Shown here: one piece after another, positions 1 through 9,707 of the stretch
Layout: every line of letters starts with the position of its first letter
Numbering within the stretch: position 1 is the stretch's first letter
DNA from: Thunnus maccoyii
Lineage: Eukaryota > Chordata > Actinopteri > Scombriformes > Scombridae
Assembly (NCBI RefSeq): GCF_910596095.1
Contig: NC_056538.1
Location: 17,346,501-17,410,500 of the forward strand
Reading direction: 5' to 3'
DNA: 64,000 nucleotides
Notes under the pieces: generated by a model
Database searches by the model: none
What the model was told of the DNA's origin: nothing
The model's input: only the letters and a program-made list of their open reading frames with translations
Program-made: the position numbers and the translations under genes

Positions 1-101
1 TCTCTTCAAACACTGAGCAAACTTATGAAAATATGAGAGCCAAAGCAGTCAGTATTGAACTTACATGCACCTAAGTTTATAACCTGAATACATCAAAAAA
101 A

Positions 102-134
102 GTGTGTCCATACTTTAGACCAGTTCTGTATATT
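102..134. mobile_element. Half copy of the Tc1-like terminus
   Basis: GTGTGTCCATACTTTAGACC followed by AGTTCTGTATATT closely matches the right half of the palindromic element near 20688-20720 (GTGTGTCCAAACTTTTGACT then GGTTCTGTATATT). It lies in prpf8 intron DNA and is short and diverged. Confidence 0.5.
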
Positions 135-192
135 TTGAGTTTCCCATAGACATGTTTATTATTGTATTAATCTTTTTTTCTCTTTTATTTAC

Positions 193-588
193 CCGAGATA
201 GACCCTCTTGTCATGACGAAACTTTCTATTGGTCATGTCTCCATGGTCCCTGATGATCTTGCGGACATGCTCAGGTGGCATGTCTTCCTTCTGAGCATCC
301 ACAAAGCCAAACTTCCTCTTTTCTGAGTAGCGCTTTGCCTGCAACTGCTGCCATTTCCTTGCTGTAGAGTTGAAAGACAATTTGATAGACAATGACAAAA
401 ATGACCACATCCATTTGTCATAACATTGCATTTTAACAAACACCATGAATATAAATGCACTGAGTGAAACCCAACATACCTTTCTCTTGCAGTTTTTCCT
501 CAGACATGAAGTCTGGGACCGGTGCAGGAGGGGGTACACCTGGTGGGATCCCTGCAGGGACTCCTCTGTAGGGGAAGGTAGCCGCCAT
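193..588 (-). CDS. prpf8: Pre-mRNA-processing-splicing factor 8, N-terminal exons (partial)
   Basis: PRPF8 is the large scaffold of the U5 snRNP at the catalytic centre of the spliceosome, in the nucleus. Two coding exons are visible on the minus strand. The start exon is 588-480 (ATG at 588-586), giving a proline-rich beginning [18 protein letters not shown]. The next exon is 361-193, encoding [32 protein letters not shown] and [12 protein letters not shown]. This run is nearly invariant in PRPF8 from fish to human, so the identification rests on direct recognition. Splice sites are GT-AG: donors at 479/478 and 192/191, acceptor before 361. The remaining exons, well over 2,200 residues, lie beyond the left edge, and 1-192 is intron. 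An untranslated first exon probably lies near 1714-1900. The gene diverges from as3mt. No breaks are seen. Confidence 0.97.
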
Positions 589-1713
589 GGCGCCTCACAA
601 CTACAAACATCACCACCAAACAAAGAATTACAATAAATTACTGACCCCACTTGTGCCAAAACTTTGTTAGAATTTTCTTTTTTACATTTATACATATTAA
701 ATTTGTGTGACACTACAATAAATTGTCAATTCCAGAAATAGTCTGCATCCAGCACTCTTAAAAATTCAACATTATAGGAGGGGTTCATAATTTTTTAAGT
801 CTGTCTTAGGGTCGGGTCAGTCGGGTGCCCACATGAACACTGAAAGAAGTTTTCCTTGCTGTATAGATCCCCTTCAAATGAGCTTTCTATAATGTTAGTG
901 ATGGGGTCCAAAATCCACAGAGTCGTTTTGTGCAAAAATACACTTGAAAGTTAATCGGAAGCTCATACGAGGCTTCAGCAGTCATATCGAGTGGATATAT
1001 GCCACATTTACAGTCTTTTTAGCACCGAATTCCCTCTTTGTGTTTCTTCAGACTGTTTCCCTGATGAGCTGCGGTAGAAGTATAGTAACAAAAAGAGGGA
1101 CTTTGGCACTAAAATACTGTAACGTTGAAGGATATCTACTTACTTTGACTAATTTGTAGCTTCATATCCAAATAAACTTTTAGATGCATTTTAGCACAGA
1201 AGGAGGCTTGCGGATTTTGGACCCGTTCACTTAACTTACATTTTAAATGCATTATAAAGGGATCTTCAAAAGGTCAGTACAACAAGAGGAATGATTAGTG
1301 CAAGAAAAACCCATTTAAATGTTAATTTGGGCGCCTGACTGTTGTTTTGAAACAGACTTTAAAAACGGTGAACCCGTCTTTCAACATTAAGTAACGTTAG
1401 CTAACGTTAGCTTGACAACATGGCTTCCAGTCTGAAACAAACTGCCCGCTAACATTAACAATCACCGGCTGAGCGGATTACTAGCTCGGCAAACATTTAA
1501 CGCTGCATAAAAGTTGCTTTTTGCAAATTTTACCACAAGCCACACTGCACGTTTGCATAACCTTAGTAAATGTTGGCTCTGTAGTTGTTGATTAGGTCAA
1601 GCGTGGATGAAGCGGTAAGCTAGCCGAGAGCTATAAAAAAAAACTAGCATAGCAGCTAACGGCTGAAAGTTAAGTAAGCTAACAAAAACGAAAATGCTCG
1701 CAACAACTCATAC

Positions 1714-1900
1714 CTTGCTACCTTCACTCCAGAGGCGATTTCTTTGCGTAGACTGCAGCCTTTTTTCAAACACGACCAGCTACCAAAACATTTCTCATTC
1801 AACGCTGTTTAGCCCCCTTTTTTAGGCTCTCCGTTGTGTTGATTTCTTCCTAAAACTGCATCACGCACGATGATCGACGGCGGCCACACGATGGACGCAG
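1714..1900 (-). other. prpf8: Probable untranslated first exon of prpf8
   Basis: The coding start exon of prpf8 is preceded by a splice acceptor (exon begins at 593), so a 5' noncoding exon is expected upstream. On the minus strand a good donor, AAG|GTATGAG, lies at 1714/1713, next to a GC-richer stretch. The transcription start cannot be fixed by reading, so the upper limit near 1900 is a guess. The intron 594-1713 contains repeated GTTAGCTAACGTTAGC-like strings around 1391-1412, and otherwise nothing I recognise. Confidence 0.5.
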
Positions 1901-2050
1901 TTCAGTGGAAATCACAGACAGCAGGTACGACGCACGGAAGGGTTTCCTACCACGTAATGGACGGAGCCTTACGTAGAAACATGCGCTAACGTAGGACAAG
2001 CGCCATTTTGCGAATACCCGGATGATGCGGTTTCCGCCGTCCCACTGCCC
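1860..2050 (-). promoter_or_regulatory. prpf8 promoter region with YY1-like site
   Basis: This is a CpG-rich stretch just upstream of the inferred prpf8 first exon. At 2001-2010 the plus strand reads CGCCATTTTG, which on the minus strand is CAAAATGGCG, the consensus of the YY1 site common near start sites of housekeeping genes. No TATA box is evident. Promoter function is inferred from position and composition. Confidence 0.45.
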
Positions 2051-2249
2051 CCTACAGTGTTGGAGTGTATCCTACCGGGCGTAAAGGACGAGTTCACAGT
2101 TTTTCATTCATTCTGCATCTTTAATGGAGAGTTTGGAGATTTCTACTCACCCCTGGTTGGAAAGGTAATCTCACAGTTGTGTATTTAAAAAAAACATACA
2201 TGGAATAATGGTCAATTTTCTTTATTCTTGATTGACCTACAGATGAGAC

Positions 2250-2985
2250 ATCACTATTGTAATGACGTAAAATGTTGCATGAGGGTATTTCAAACATCAG
2301 TTCCTTGTGCTGCCACACTCTGGTGGGCTTGCTGCATGGCTTCAAGGAGAGGTGGGCAGCACCATTAATGTCTCAATATTTCACCATGTGTCTCACACAA
2401 ATTGTGCAGAGTACAACAGGTAATAGTCATTCATGTCACAAAGTCTAATAGGCAGTCATTTCTTTTAATCAAACAATGCAAGCTCCCTTTCAACCTCCAA
2501 AAGGTGTTCTCTACCACACACCTTGCCTTGCTGACTTTGTGGTTGAAGGTTTGTTGCTCTGCTGTCAGATGTCCAGTGTCTGCAAATGGTTTGAGGAGCC
2601 ATGGCTGTAAAGCATATGCACCATCTCCAAGTGGGTAGTATCCCATTTTTTGTCCACCAACGGTCCTTTCAGGATGTGATGTGAAGTGTCCATTAGTGCC
2701 ACACAGGCTGGATCCAGCTGACATATTACAGTCCCTGGCCACCCACCACAGCTTGCAGGACACCGGAGTGCCAACCCTTGCGGTTAAAGTAGTCAGCAGG
2801 AAATTCTTGTGGTCCATAATTCTTATGTGTGACCCATTAATAGCGCCAGTGCAATGTGGTACCCCCCCACCTCTGCTGAAATACATGCACCACTGTCTCG
2901 CCTGTTCGGAAAGTGCACAAAATCGCACAGGTCCTGCCACATCAACACTCTGGCGAAGAAAGTCTACCACTTCAGACACCTGAGA
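2250..2985 (-). mobile_element. PIF/Harbinger transposase (HARBI1-like) remnant
   Basis: The minus strand from about 2985 down to 2250 encodes the C-terminal half of a DDE-type Harbinger transposase. Visible pieces in order are a CTGAINGSHIRI motif, GDGAYALQPWLLKPF (the typical GD-YPL-PWL-P block), FNHKVSKARCVVENTFWRLKG, and a degenerate TCCTLHNLCETHGE tail. An in-frame TGA just before the tail and further stops after it show it is inactive. The usual upstream transposase and partner Myb-like gene are missing. I could not define terminal inverted repeats. It lies between the prpf8 and as3mt promoters. The family assignment is firm; the exact subfamily is not. Confidence 0.85.
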
Positions 2986-2989
2986 GACT

Positions 2990-3475
2990 TTAAGTTTCCC
3001 CTCAGGGCGCTCAGGAACTTTTAAACCTGCACCATAGAGAGCATCCTGTCTGGGAGTCTCACCACCTGAAGTTCTCTCTGCTGCCCTCAGGGAGGCACTA
3101 CTGCTGCCTGAGGGCTAACACAGAGAGGATGAGGAAGAGCTTCTTCCCTCAGGCCATCCTGCTGCAAAACAAGAACTGTGCCAAGCAAACTCCCCCCCCC
3201 CCCCCCCCCCCCCCCTCCAAGTTAGTTTGCACTATTCGCACAATCCTGTGTATAGCATATGTATATAGTCTATATTTTATTTTACTGTAACTCTACAACT
3301 TAGATTTAGTGTATGTACTGTTATCAAATTTTAATTTTTAATTCCTCCTTTAATTTTTGTTTTTACTCACTTTATTGTAATTTGAGCCAGAACAGGTAAC
3401 TAAGGCATTTCACTACACACTGTAAAGTGTATAGTTGTGTATGCGACCAGTAAAATGTGAAATTTGAAAGAAGGT
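2990..3475 (+). mobile_element. 3' end of a non-LTR retrotransposon (L2/CR1-like), with poly-C tract
   Basis: The plus strand around 3085-3175 reads like the degraded end of a LINE reverse-transcriptase ORF (ANTERMRKSFFPQAILLQ), followed by a 3' tail with AT-rich sequence and a TTTCACTACACACTGTAAAGT string. Such tails are typical of L2-like elements in fish. A run of about 25 C residues interrupts it near 3190-3214. The 5' part is absent, as is common for target-primed insertions. The clade assignment is tentative. Confidence 0.5.
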
Positions 3476-3912
3476 CTGGGTTTTACAGTATGGGTCATAT
3501 TTTGACAAGTCTGTTGTGTTTTTTCTTAAACTGCTTTGGCCAACATTTTAGTGTGCTATTAAAGTAGTAGAAATGTTATGAAATGAGAAGCTTTTGTTGT
3601 ATCAATAACAAAGTGAAATGGACAACGTCCAGTTTATTTGAAAAGTAATTGGTGTGATTTTTTTTTTTTTTTTTTTTGCTTGTTTGTTTTTGCTACATAC
3701 CACCATAGGTAAACTGTATGCCAACTATATAGTTGCATTTTACAGTATTTTCATGATGTTTACAACATTAGTTGTATTGTACGTGTTTGTTTGTTTTGTT
3801 TTGTGGTCATTTAGAGTTGTATGAAATTACACTTTATTCTGAAAAAAACCGAACGGAAAATGGGAGGCAGGTCTCGGGTCGTGTCCAGATGGTAACCCTA
3901 GATTTGGTAAAC

Positions 3913-4241
3913 TCTCGCGAGCCGCCTTAAAATATTCTCCTTGTCTCTCTGGTTTATAATATGTTAGCGCTGTGGTTAACATCTGGTTAGGCTTTGCTTA
4001 AAACGATAATTTGGTAATGTGGATGAAAGTTACTACTTTCCTTCCAAATCTCGCGAGAGTTTTGCAATTTTTTGCAAATCTACGGTTACCATATCTAAAC
4101 ATGACCCTTGTCTCGTCTGAGGTCCACCCTGGTGTGACCCAAAATACTTCTCATTGATAGTTTTTGCTTTTTAAACAGTTCGGATCCACTTTTTTGCAAC
4201 TTTTTTGTAACTCCTTTGTTTTTGTAACTGTTTGTTGCGGA
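3913..4241 (+). promoter_or_regulatory. as3mt promoter with two TCTCGCGAG motifs
   Basis: Two copies of the CGCG core element occur upstream of the as3mt start codon: TCTCGCGAG at 3913-3921 and a perfect palindrome TCTCGCGAGA at 4049-4058, about 190 bases before the ATG. TCTCGCGAGA is an established promoter motif, bound by BANP, in CpG-poor and CpG-island promoters of metabolic and housekeeping genes. No TATA box is obvious. The motif is seen directly; promoter function is inferred from position. Confidence 0.6.
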
Positions 4242-7200
4242 ATGGATACTTGCGAAGACGTGCGGGAAAATGTTAAGGTACAGTTAACTGAGTTTGGATT
4301 AATGAGCAATGAGCTTGCTTTATTTTCATACATTTGTTTGGTTTTTAAGTTAATGTCACAAAAAAAACATGTTTAGGCTATTACAAGAAAATTTTCGACA
4401 CTTTGCAGAGATTAACTGCAGAAAGAAAGATTTTCTCTTTCCCCCCCAAAAGCAGATCAGATATTACACAACAGTGGCTCAGTCTATTAATTAATAACCC
4501 ACTGAATGAGTCCTGGAGTTTAAGATACTGACGATTCTTTAGGCAAACCAAATTATTATAGAGTGTGACTGTAAAACATTTATTTAAAAGCTTTAAGGAA
4601 CTTAATTGCCAGTGATGTCCTGCAAAGAGATTTCATCCTTATTTGGTGATTAACAGTCAGTTTTAGTAAGTAGCTCATAGCCTACATACTGTGTTACTTA
4701 ATAATATAGTGAGATAATGAAGTTTAAAAAATATTCTTCAAGATTTAAACACTTTTCTTAGTTTCAGCTAAAAGAAGCGTGTGGAAAGAGCAGCCTGTGT
4801 AGAAACTGTTGTTGACTCACATGTGTCATCATGTTTGCAGAAATACTACGGCAGTCGGCTGGAGTCCTCTTGTGATTTGCAAACAAGTGCTGCTTCCTGC
4901 AGTTTGTCTTGCCGCCCAGTGCCAAGAAGTGTCACTGATGCTCTGAGCCTGGTTCACCCCGAGGTGATCAAAAGGTACCGTTTACATTTTTCCTCATCTT
5001 TACCTCTGCGTCATATACATCTTGAGCAATAACTGGAAGGCACAGTGGAAATTATTCTTCCTGCACAACAGGCAGATTTCTGCGAAATCTGCAAAAGTCA
5101 ATTTCCTGTCTCACTTTTGGGATCACAGGAATGAACTGTTTCATAGCAGCTGTCTTTGATTATTTAGACTAAAACAAGAGTAAGAGAATTCATACACTGC
5201 AACCATCCTTGTCAATACATCAGGCAAAAGTGATCCATTACAAACATGCAACAGTTTGATTGACAAATGACTGAACCAAGACACTGAAGCTCAGACATTT
5301 CTATCACAGCTTTCCTATCACAGAGTATCTTACATTTAGTGATTTCAATTTCCATCCAGTTTAACCAGCTTTCTTTCTCCTTGGTTATGCACTGTGGTCA
5401 CTGACAGTACTTTTCTCCAGATTCTACGGCTGCGGCCTCCCATTTCCAGCGAAGCTTGAAGGCTGCAGAGTCCTGGACCTCGGCAGCGGCTCTGGCAGAG
5501 ACTGTTATGCCTTCAGTAAACTCATTGGACCAAGTGGGCATGTCACCGGGATCGATATGACAGAGGAGCTGGTAATGACATATGCACGTATACACACGTT
5601 GGCACTTGATTCCTGTACTCTCTACTGACTTAACTTGTATTTCTTTAGATCACAGCATCTCGTCAGTACATTGAGTACCATCAAAAGAAATTTGGCTATG
5701 AGGAGCCCAACGTCACTTTCGTCCAGGGGTATATGGAGAAGCTCGGTGAAGCTGGCATACAGAGTGGCTCAATGGATGTTGTTCTGTAGGTTTTAAAAAT
5801 GGTTATCATTCTACATCTGTGATTCCCAACCTGGGTTGTGAGATAAAGCTAAGGGGTCCTAAAATGATTACTTGGATAGGAAATAAGAAATTCTGCTACA
5901 TAAAATGATGTTTTCTCTAATCTTCACTTTTTTCATTGTGAAATACTGTCTTTAGGCCTCAAAAAACATTCAAATCTAACAGTCTAATAAGAGAAAATCA
6001 CACACATCAGTACAATTGACAAGTGGTTACAAGTAGACATATTTAGCATCATAACCAAAAAAAGGTTAGGAACCACTGTACATTATCTAACTCTGTGGTC
6101 TGTTACTATAGCAACATGGATAGATCAAAAAACAAAACTGATTTCTATTCTCTTTTCAGGTCCAACTGTGTAATCTGTTTGTGTCATGATAAAAGAACAG
6201 TGCTACAGCAAGCCTATAATGTCCTAAAGGTTAGTGTCTTCACACTAATTTCTACCAACAACATTAATGTAAAAATGTTCCTGGAAAGATGAACGAGAAC
6301 AGACTCTGACTCTCATCACTCTCATTTTACACAGGAAGGAGGTGAACTGTACTACAGCGACATGTATGCCAGTAAAGTCGTGCCTGATCACATGAAGCAA
6401 GATGCAGTTCTGTGGGGTAAAACGCTGATGATAACATAATAGAATTGTTATCAAATTTCAATGTGAAAGGCAAGACACACAACGTACATATCCTTTGGCT
6501 GCGATCTCTTTCCTCTGGATTTAGGTGAAGGAATGGGAGGCTCTCTTTTTTGGAAAGACCTAATTTCTTTGGCCCACAGTGTGGGTTTCAGCACTCCACA
6601 CCTTGTTTCAGCAAGCCAGATTGTTGTTTACAACTGTGAGCTCAAAGCAAAAGCAGGTAAAAAAAAGGTAACATTTATTTTTAATGACAGGTGAATCATT
6701 TCCATTCTACGATTGAGCGAGCTCTTTATTTTGCAGGTGACATCAGCTACGCGTCGGGCACTTACAGGCTCTTTAAACTGCCCAAACATCCAGTCATGAC
6801 TAAAGCAACTGTGACCTATAAGGGAACTGTGGCAGATTGTCCAGATCAGTTGGACTTTGATTCATCACACTGTTTCAAGGTATAAAACAAGCTGCATCAG
6901 ACAAGGCTAATATACAGAACTGTTGATGAATATTTTCACAAGTAATGAGTCTGTTTCTCATTTCAGACAAAAAAAACATTAAAAAATCACCTTTTATGTC
7001 TTTGGACAGACTAGGTTAATGTTTACTTTTGTGCTTTGCAGAAAGATGTTGCAGTGGAGGTAAATGGAGAGATGGCCGCAATCCTCCAGAGTTCCCGTTT
7101 TGCTCCGGATTTCAAAATCCAGACTTTGGATAAACCAGAGTCCAGCTCTGAGTCAACCCCACAGGTAGCTGGTCTTCTGAAATGATTTAATTCTGAATGG

Positions 7201-7543
7201 TTACCTACCGACTGTATCCAGAAAGGAAGTAAAGTCGACCCATTTTTTGCATGCAAGAATCAAATTAAACATTTTTTCAATCATTAAACTTACTCAATTT
7301 GAAATCTGCAGCTTCAGAAATACAAACATGTGTAATAATTTTACAGAAAAATAACTTTTTTGCAGTGTAAGCTTGTTGGCAACAGAAGTTTTGTTTGAGT
7401 CTCATCTAAAGGCTTAAGGTGCTACATAAAGAGTGTGATTTTGGATTTTCTTATTTTTTTCTCAGTACTGCCATCTCAACCCATTTCTGTTGGCTGACAA
7501 ACTGGGATCCTCGGTGAAACAATGCTCCAAAACGAGCAAATAA
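4242..7543 (+). CDS. as3mt: Arsenite methyltransferase (AS3MT)
   Basis: This is a cytosolic SAM-dependent enzyme that methylates trivalent arsenic. Ten coding exons join in frame: 4242-4277, 4841-4974, 5421-5571, 5649-5785, 6160-6229, 6335-6416, 6525-6656, 6737-6879, 7042-7164 and 7466-7543, giving 361 aa (human 375). The start MDTCEDVRENVK leads into a conserved YYG motif. The SAM-binding loop LDLGSGSGRDCY is at about residues 75-86, GHVTGIDMT at 96-104, and SNCVICLCHDK at 154-164. Cysteines matching human Cys32, Cys61 and Cys156 are present. The position of Cys206 is Gly (WGEGMGG instead of WGECLGG) and that of Cys226 is Ser (GFST). Cys159 and Cys161 are extra, and the cysteine-rich C-terminal tail of the human enzyme is missing. 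Upstream of the ATG lie two CGCG motifs; an AATAAA at 7715 ends the transcript. Membership of the family is certain; classical activity is not. Confidence 0.95.
5817..6078. mobile_element. Short hAT-like MITE in as3mt intron 4
   Basis: The left end, CTGTGATTCCCAACCT (5817-5832), is an imperfect inverted copy of the right end, AGGTTAGGAACCACTG (6063-6078). The reverse complement of the right end is CAGTGGTTCCTAACCT, a terminus typical of nonautonomous hAT elements in vertebrates. The interior of about 230 bases has no ORF. An exact 8-bp target duplication was not convincing, although TACAT occurs at both junctions. Confidence 0.55.
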
Positions 7544-7714
7544 AGAAGAAGCAGGAAATTGTCCTGAAGACAGAGGACAACTACGGAAATTAAACTGTCA
7601 GACATTAAGATTTGTTGATTTTATCAAGTCCATAAAGATTTGTAAGAAGCAAATCATTTTATAGTCATTGTGTACCTCCTGTGATGTAGTTAAAGACAGT
7701 TTAGTCAGGTGTCA

Positions 7715-7720
7715 AATAAA
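7715..7720 (+). terminator. as3mt: Polyadenylation signal of as3mt
   Basis: AATAAA lies 172 bases after the as3mt stop codon. A second AATAAA follows about 55 bases later, near 7771, so alternative cleavage is possible. Confidence 0.6.
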
Positions 7721-7779
7721 CTTTGAATTTCATGATTTATGTCTGTGCTCGTAGCCAATGCTGTTATAACAAATAAACT

Positions 7780-9700
7780 TGTGCAGACACTAAATTTATT
7801 TTTGTAGTTAAATGACTAAATTCACAAAGTAATAAAATTGTTTGAACTTTGTCTGCAACATTATTGGCCTGACTTTGAAGTAATCAAAGTAGAAATGTCA
7901 ATTGGATGTAAAATCTGAACAGGTAATGTTTTGATACATAAAATAAGCTGTAAAAGCAGCTTGCCAGTGTTTTTATAGTTCAAACCTGTTCTCTGCTGTG
8001 ATTGTGTAATATAAAAGAGTAACTTGTACTGACAAATGATAATTATCTAAGTACTTCCAGTCAGTATGACTACAGAGTGAGCTGCTGCCCTGCTGATGAT
8101 TAATAAACTCTCACAATAGCACACGAGGGTCTGTTTGATAGAAAATGGGACAAATAGATTCAGGATTCATGGATTCAGATTAGCAGTGAACAACAGTTTT
8201 AGAATGAAAGAAATATACATGTTTAATAAGAAATGTTTAAGTACACATACATATGATTACATTGTGTTTTGCCTGAGCAACTGTCAGACCACCAAAACTG
8301 AAACAAATGAAGCAGCAAAGGTGATCTAGAGATGAGCAATGATGTAGTCTGTAACAGAAACAAGAAGAAAAAACATCTTCCATACTGCACACATAACAGT
8401 AAAGTGGATGATATGTAAAGTCAGTTGTGAATAAACTCCCTAACAGGTTCATTTAATACCTGAACATTAGTTATGAGCCACCAAGCATCCAGGTTTTATT
8501 TTCAAGTAAATGAAACGTGGTTAAATTACCTCAAAGTGCCTCTCTTTATCTGGGTTTGAATTTAAAGAACATAAAATGAGCTCATTCATCACTAAATATA
8601 TGAATCCAAGTTATCAATAAGCTAACTCACGATTCATTTAAATAGTAAACATGAAACAGACGTCTCAAAAACAACAAAATATTTTTTATTTTAATTAAGT
8701 GACTCAGATATACTGGCTAATAGACTGGTTGGTTGGACTGTGTGTTTTAAATAGATAAAATACAATGAACTCTATATGTCTTTAATATGAAGTCCACTTA
8801 GTCTCATCCAGTCTACGCCTTTAAGACTGAGATTAGATTATTCACTGGGTGCAGTAAAGCTTTGTGTTGCTGCCATGGTAACAGTGCTCTGAGTGAGAGC
8901 AGGGCAGAGGTCTGACGGTCTTTCAGAGGGCTTGAGGCAGTAAACTGAGTGATCCAGTTTGGCACCGGATGAGGGAGAGAGGAACAACAAAGAGAGAGGC
9001 GACGTCCTTGGTCACCGATGGGTGTTACTCCTGGATACAGCAGACATCTGGTTACACCTGCAGCCAGCTCAGGTCATCAGCCCTGAACAAACACAGATAT
9101 TCAAATATTCAACACAGACAGTATGTTTACATGCACACTAGTAATCCATTTACAGGTTTTATCTGGTCTTTGATTATATTTAGGATTTGAGTTCTGTACG
9201 AGTGGATAACACAAACAGTCAGTGGAAAAACTGCAGCAACAAAACAATCTGACATCATCATGAGGAGGAAGTAGAGCATTCAGAGCAGGCTGAAGCCCTG
9301 ACTTTAGACTTAAAGGTGATATTTTTACATATGTTCACCTCAAATTTTGGAATTTTGACCATGTTAAACATAGACATCCAACATCATAACAGTATATAAA
9401 TGACAATCACAAAAAGCATGTTATGTCCCCTTTAAATTACATGTGAAAAGAACTAAACCTGAACCAGACCCAAGCCTGAAATTTAACACAACAAAATGAC
9501 CCAAAATCAACCCAATACTTTATGGGGTAGCAGAGCTCTATTTCTCAATTGCCAGCCCTGCATTGTGTATACATGACTATTATGTCATCCAGGTTTCCAA
9601 TTACTGTCTGCTGTTGATGCAGGTCTACCATTGACATCCCACAAGGTATTTAATTTGCATATAGTATATAAATGTGTAATCTAATGTGTGTGGATGCAGG
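7780..9700. other. Convergent intergenic region between as3mt and aifm4
   Basis: This stretch of about 1.9 kb separates the 3' ends of two convergent genes. It should include the 3' UTR of the minus-strand aifm4 gene. TTTATT, which is AATAAA on the minus strand, occurs at 8495-8500 and 8687-8692, but I cannot tell which is used. Short ORFs on both strands show no recognisable protein, and no repeat family was recognised. Confidence 0.5.
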
Positions 9701-9707
9701 ACGACAC

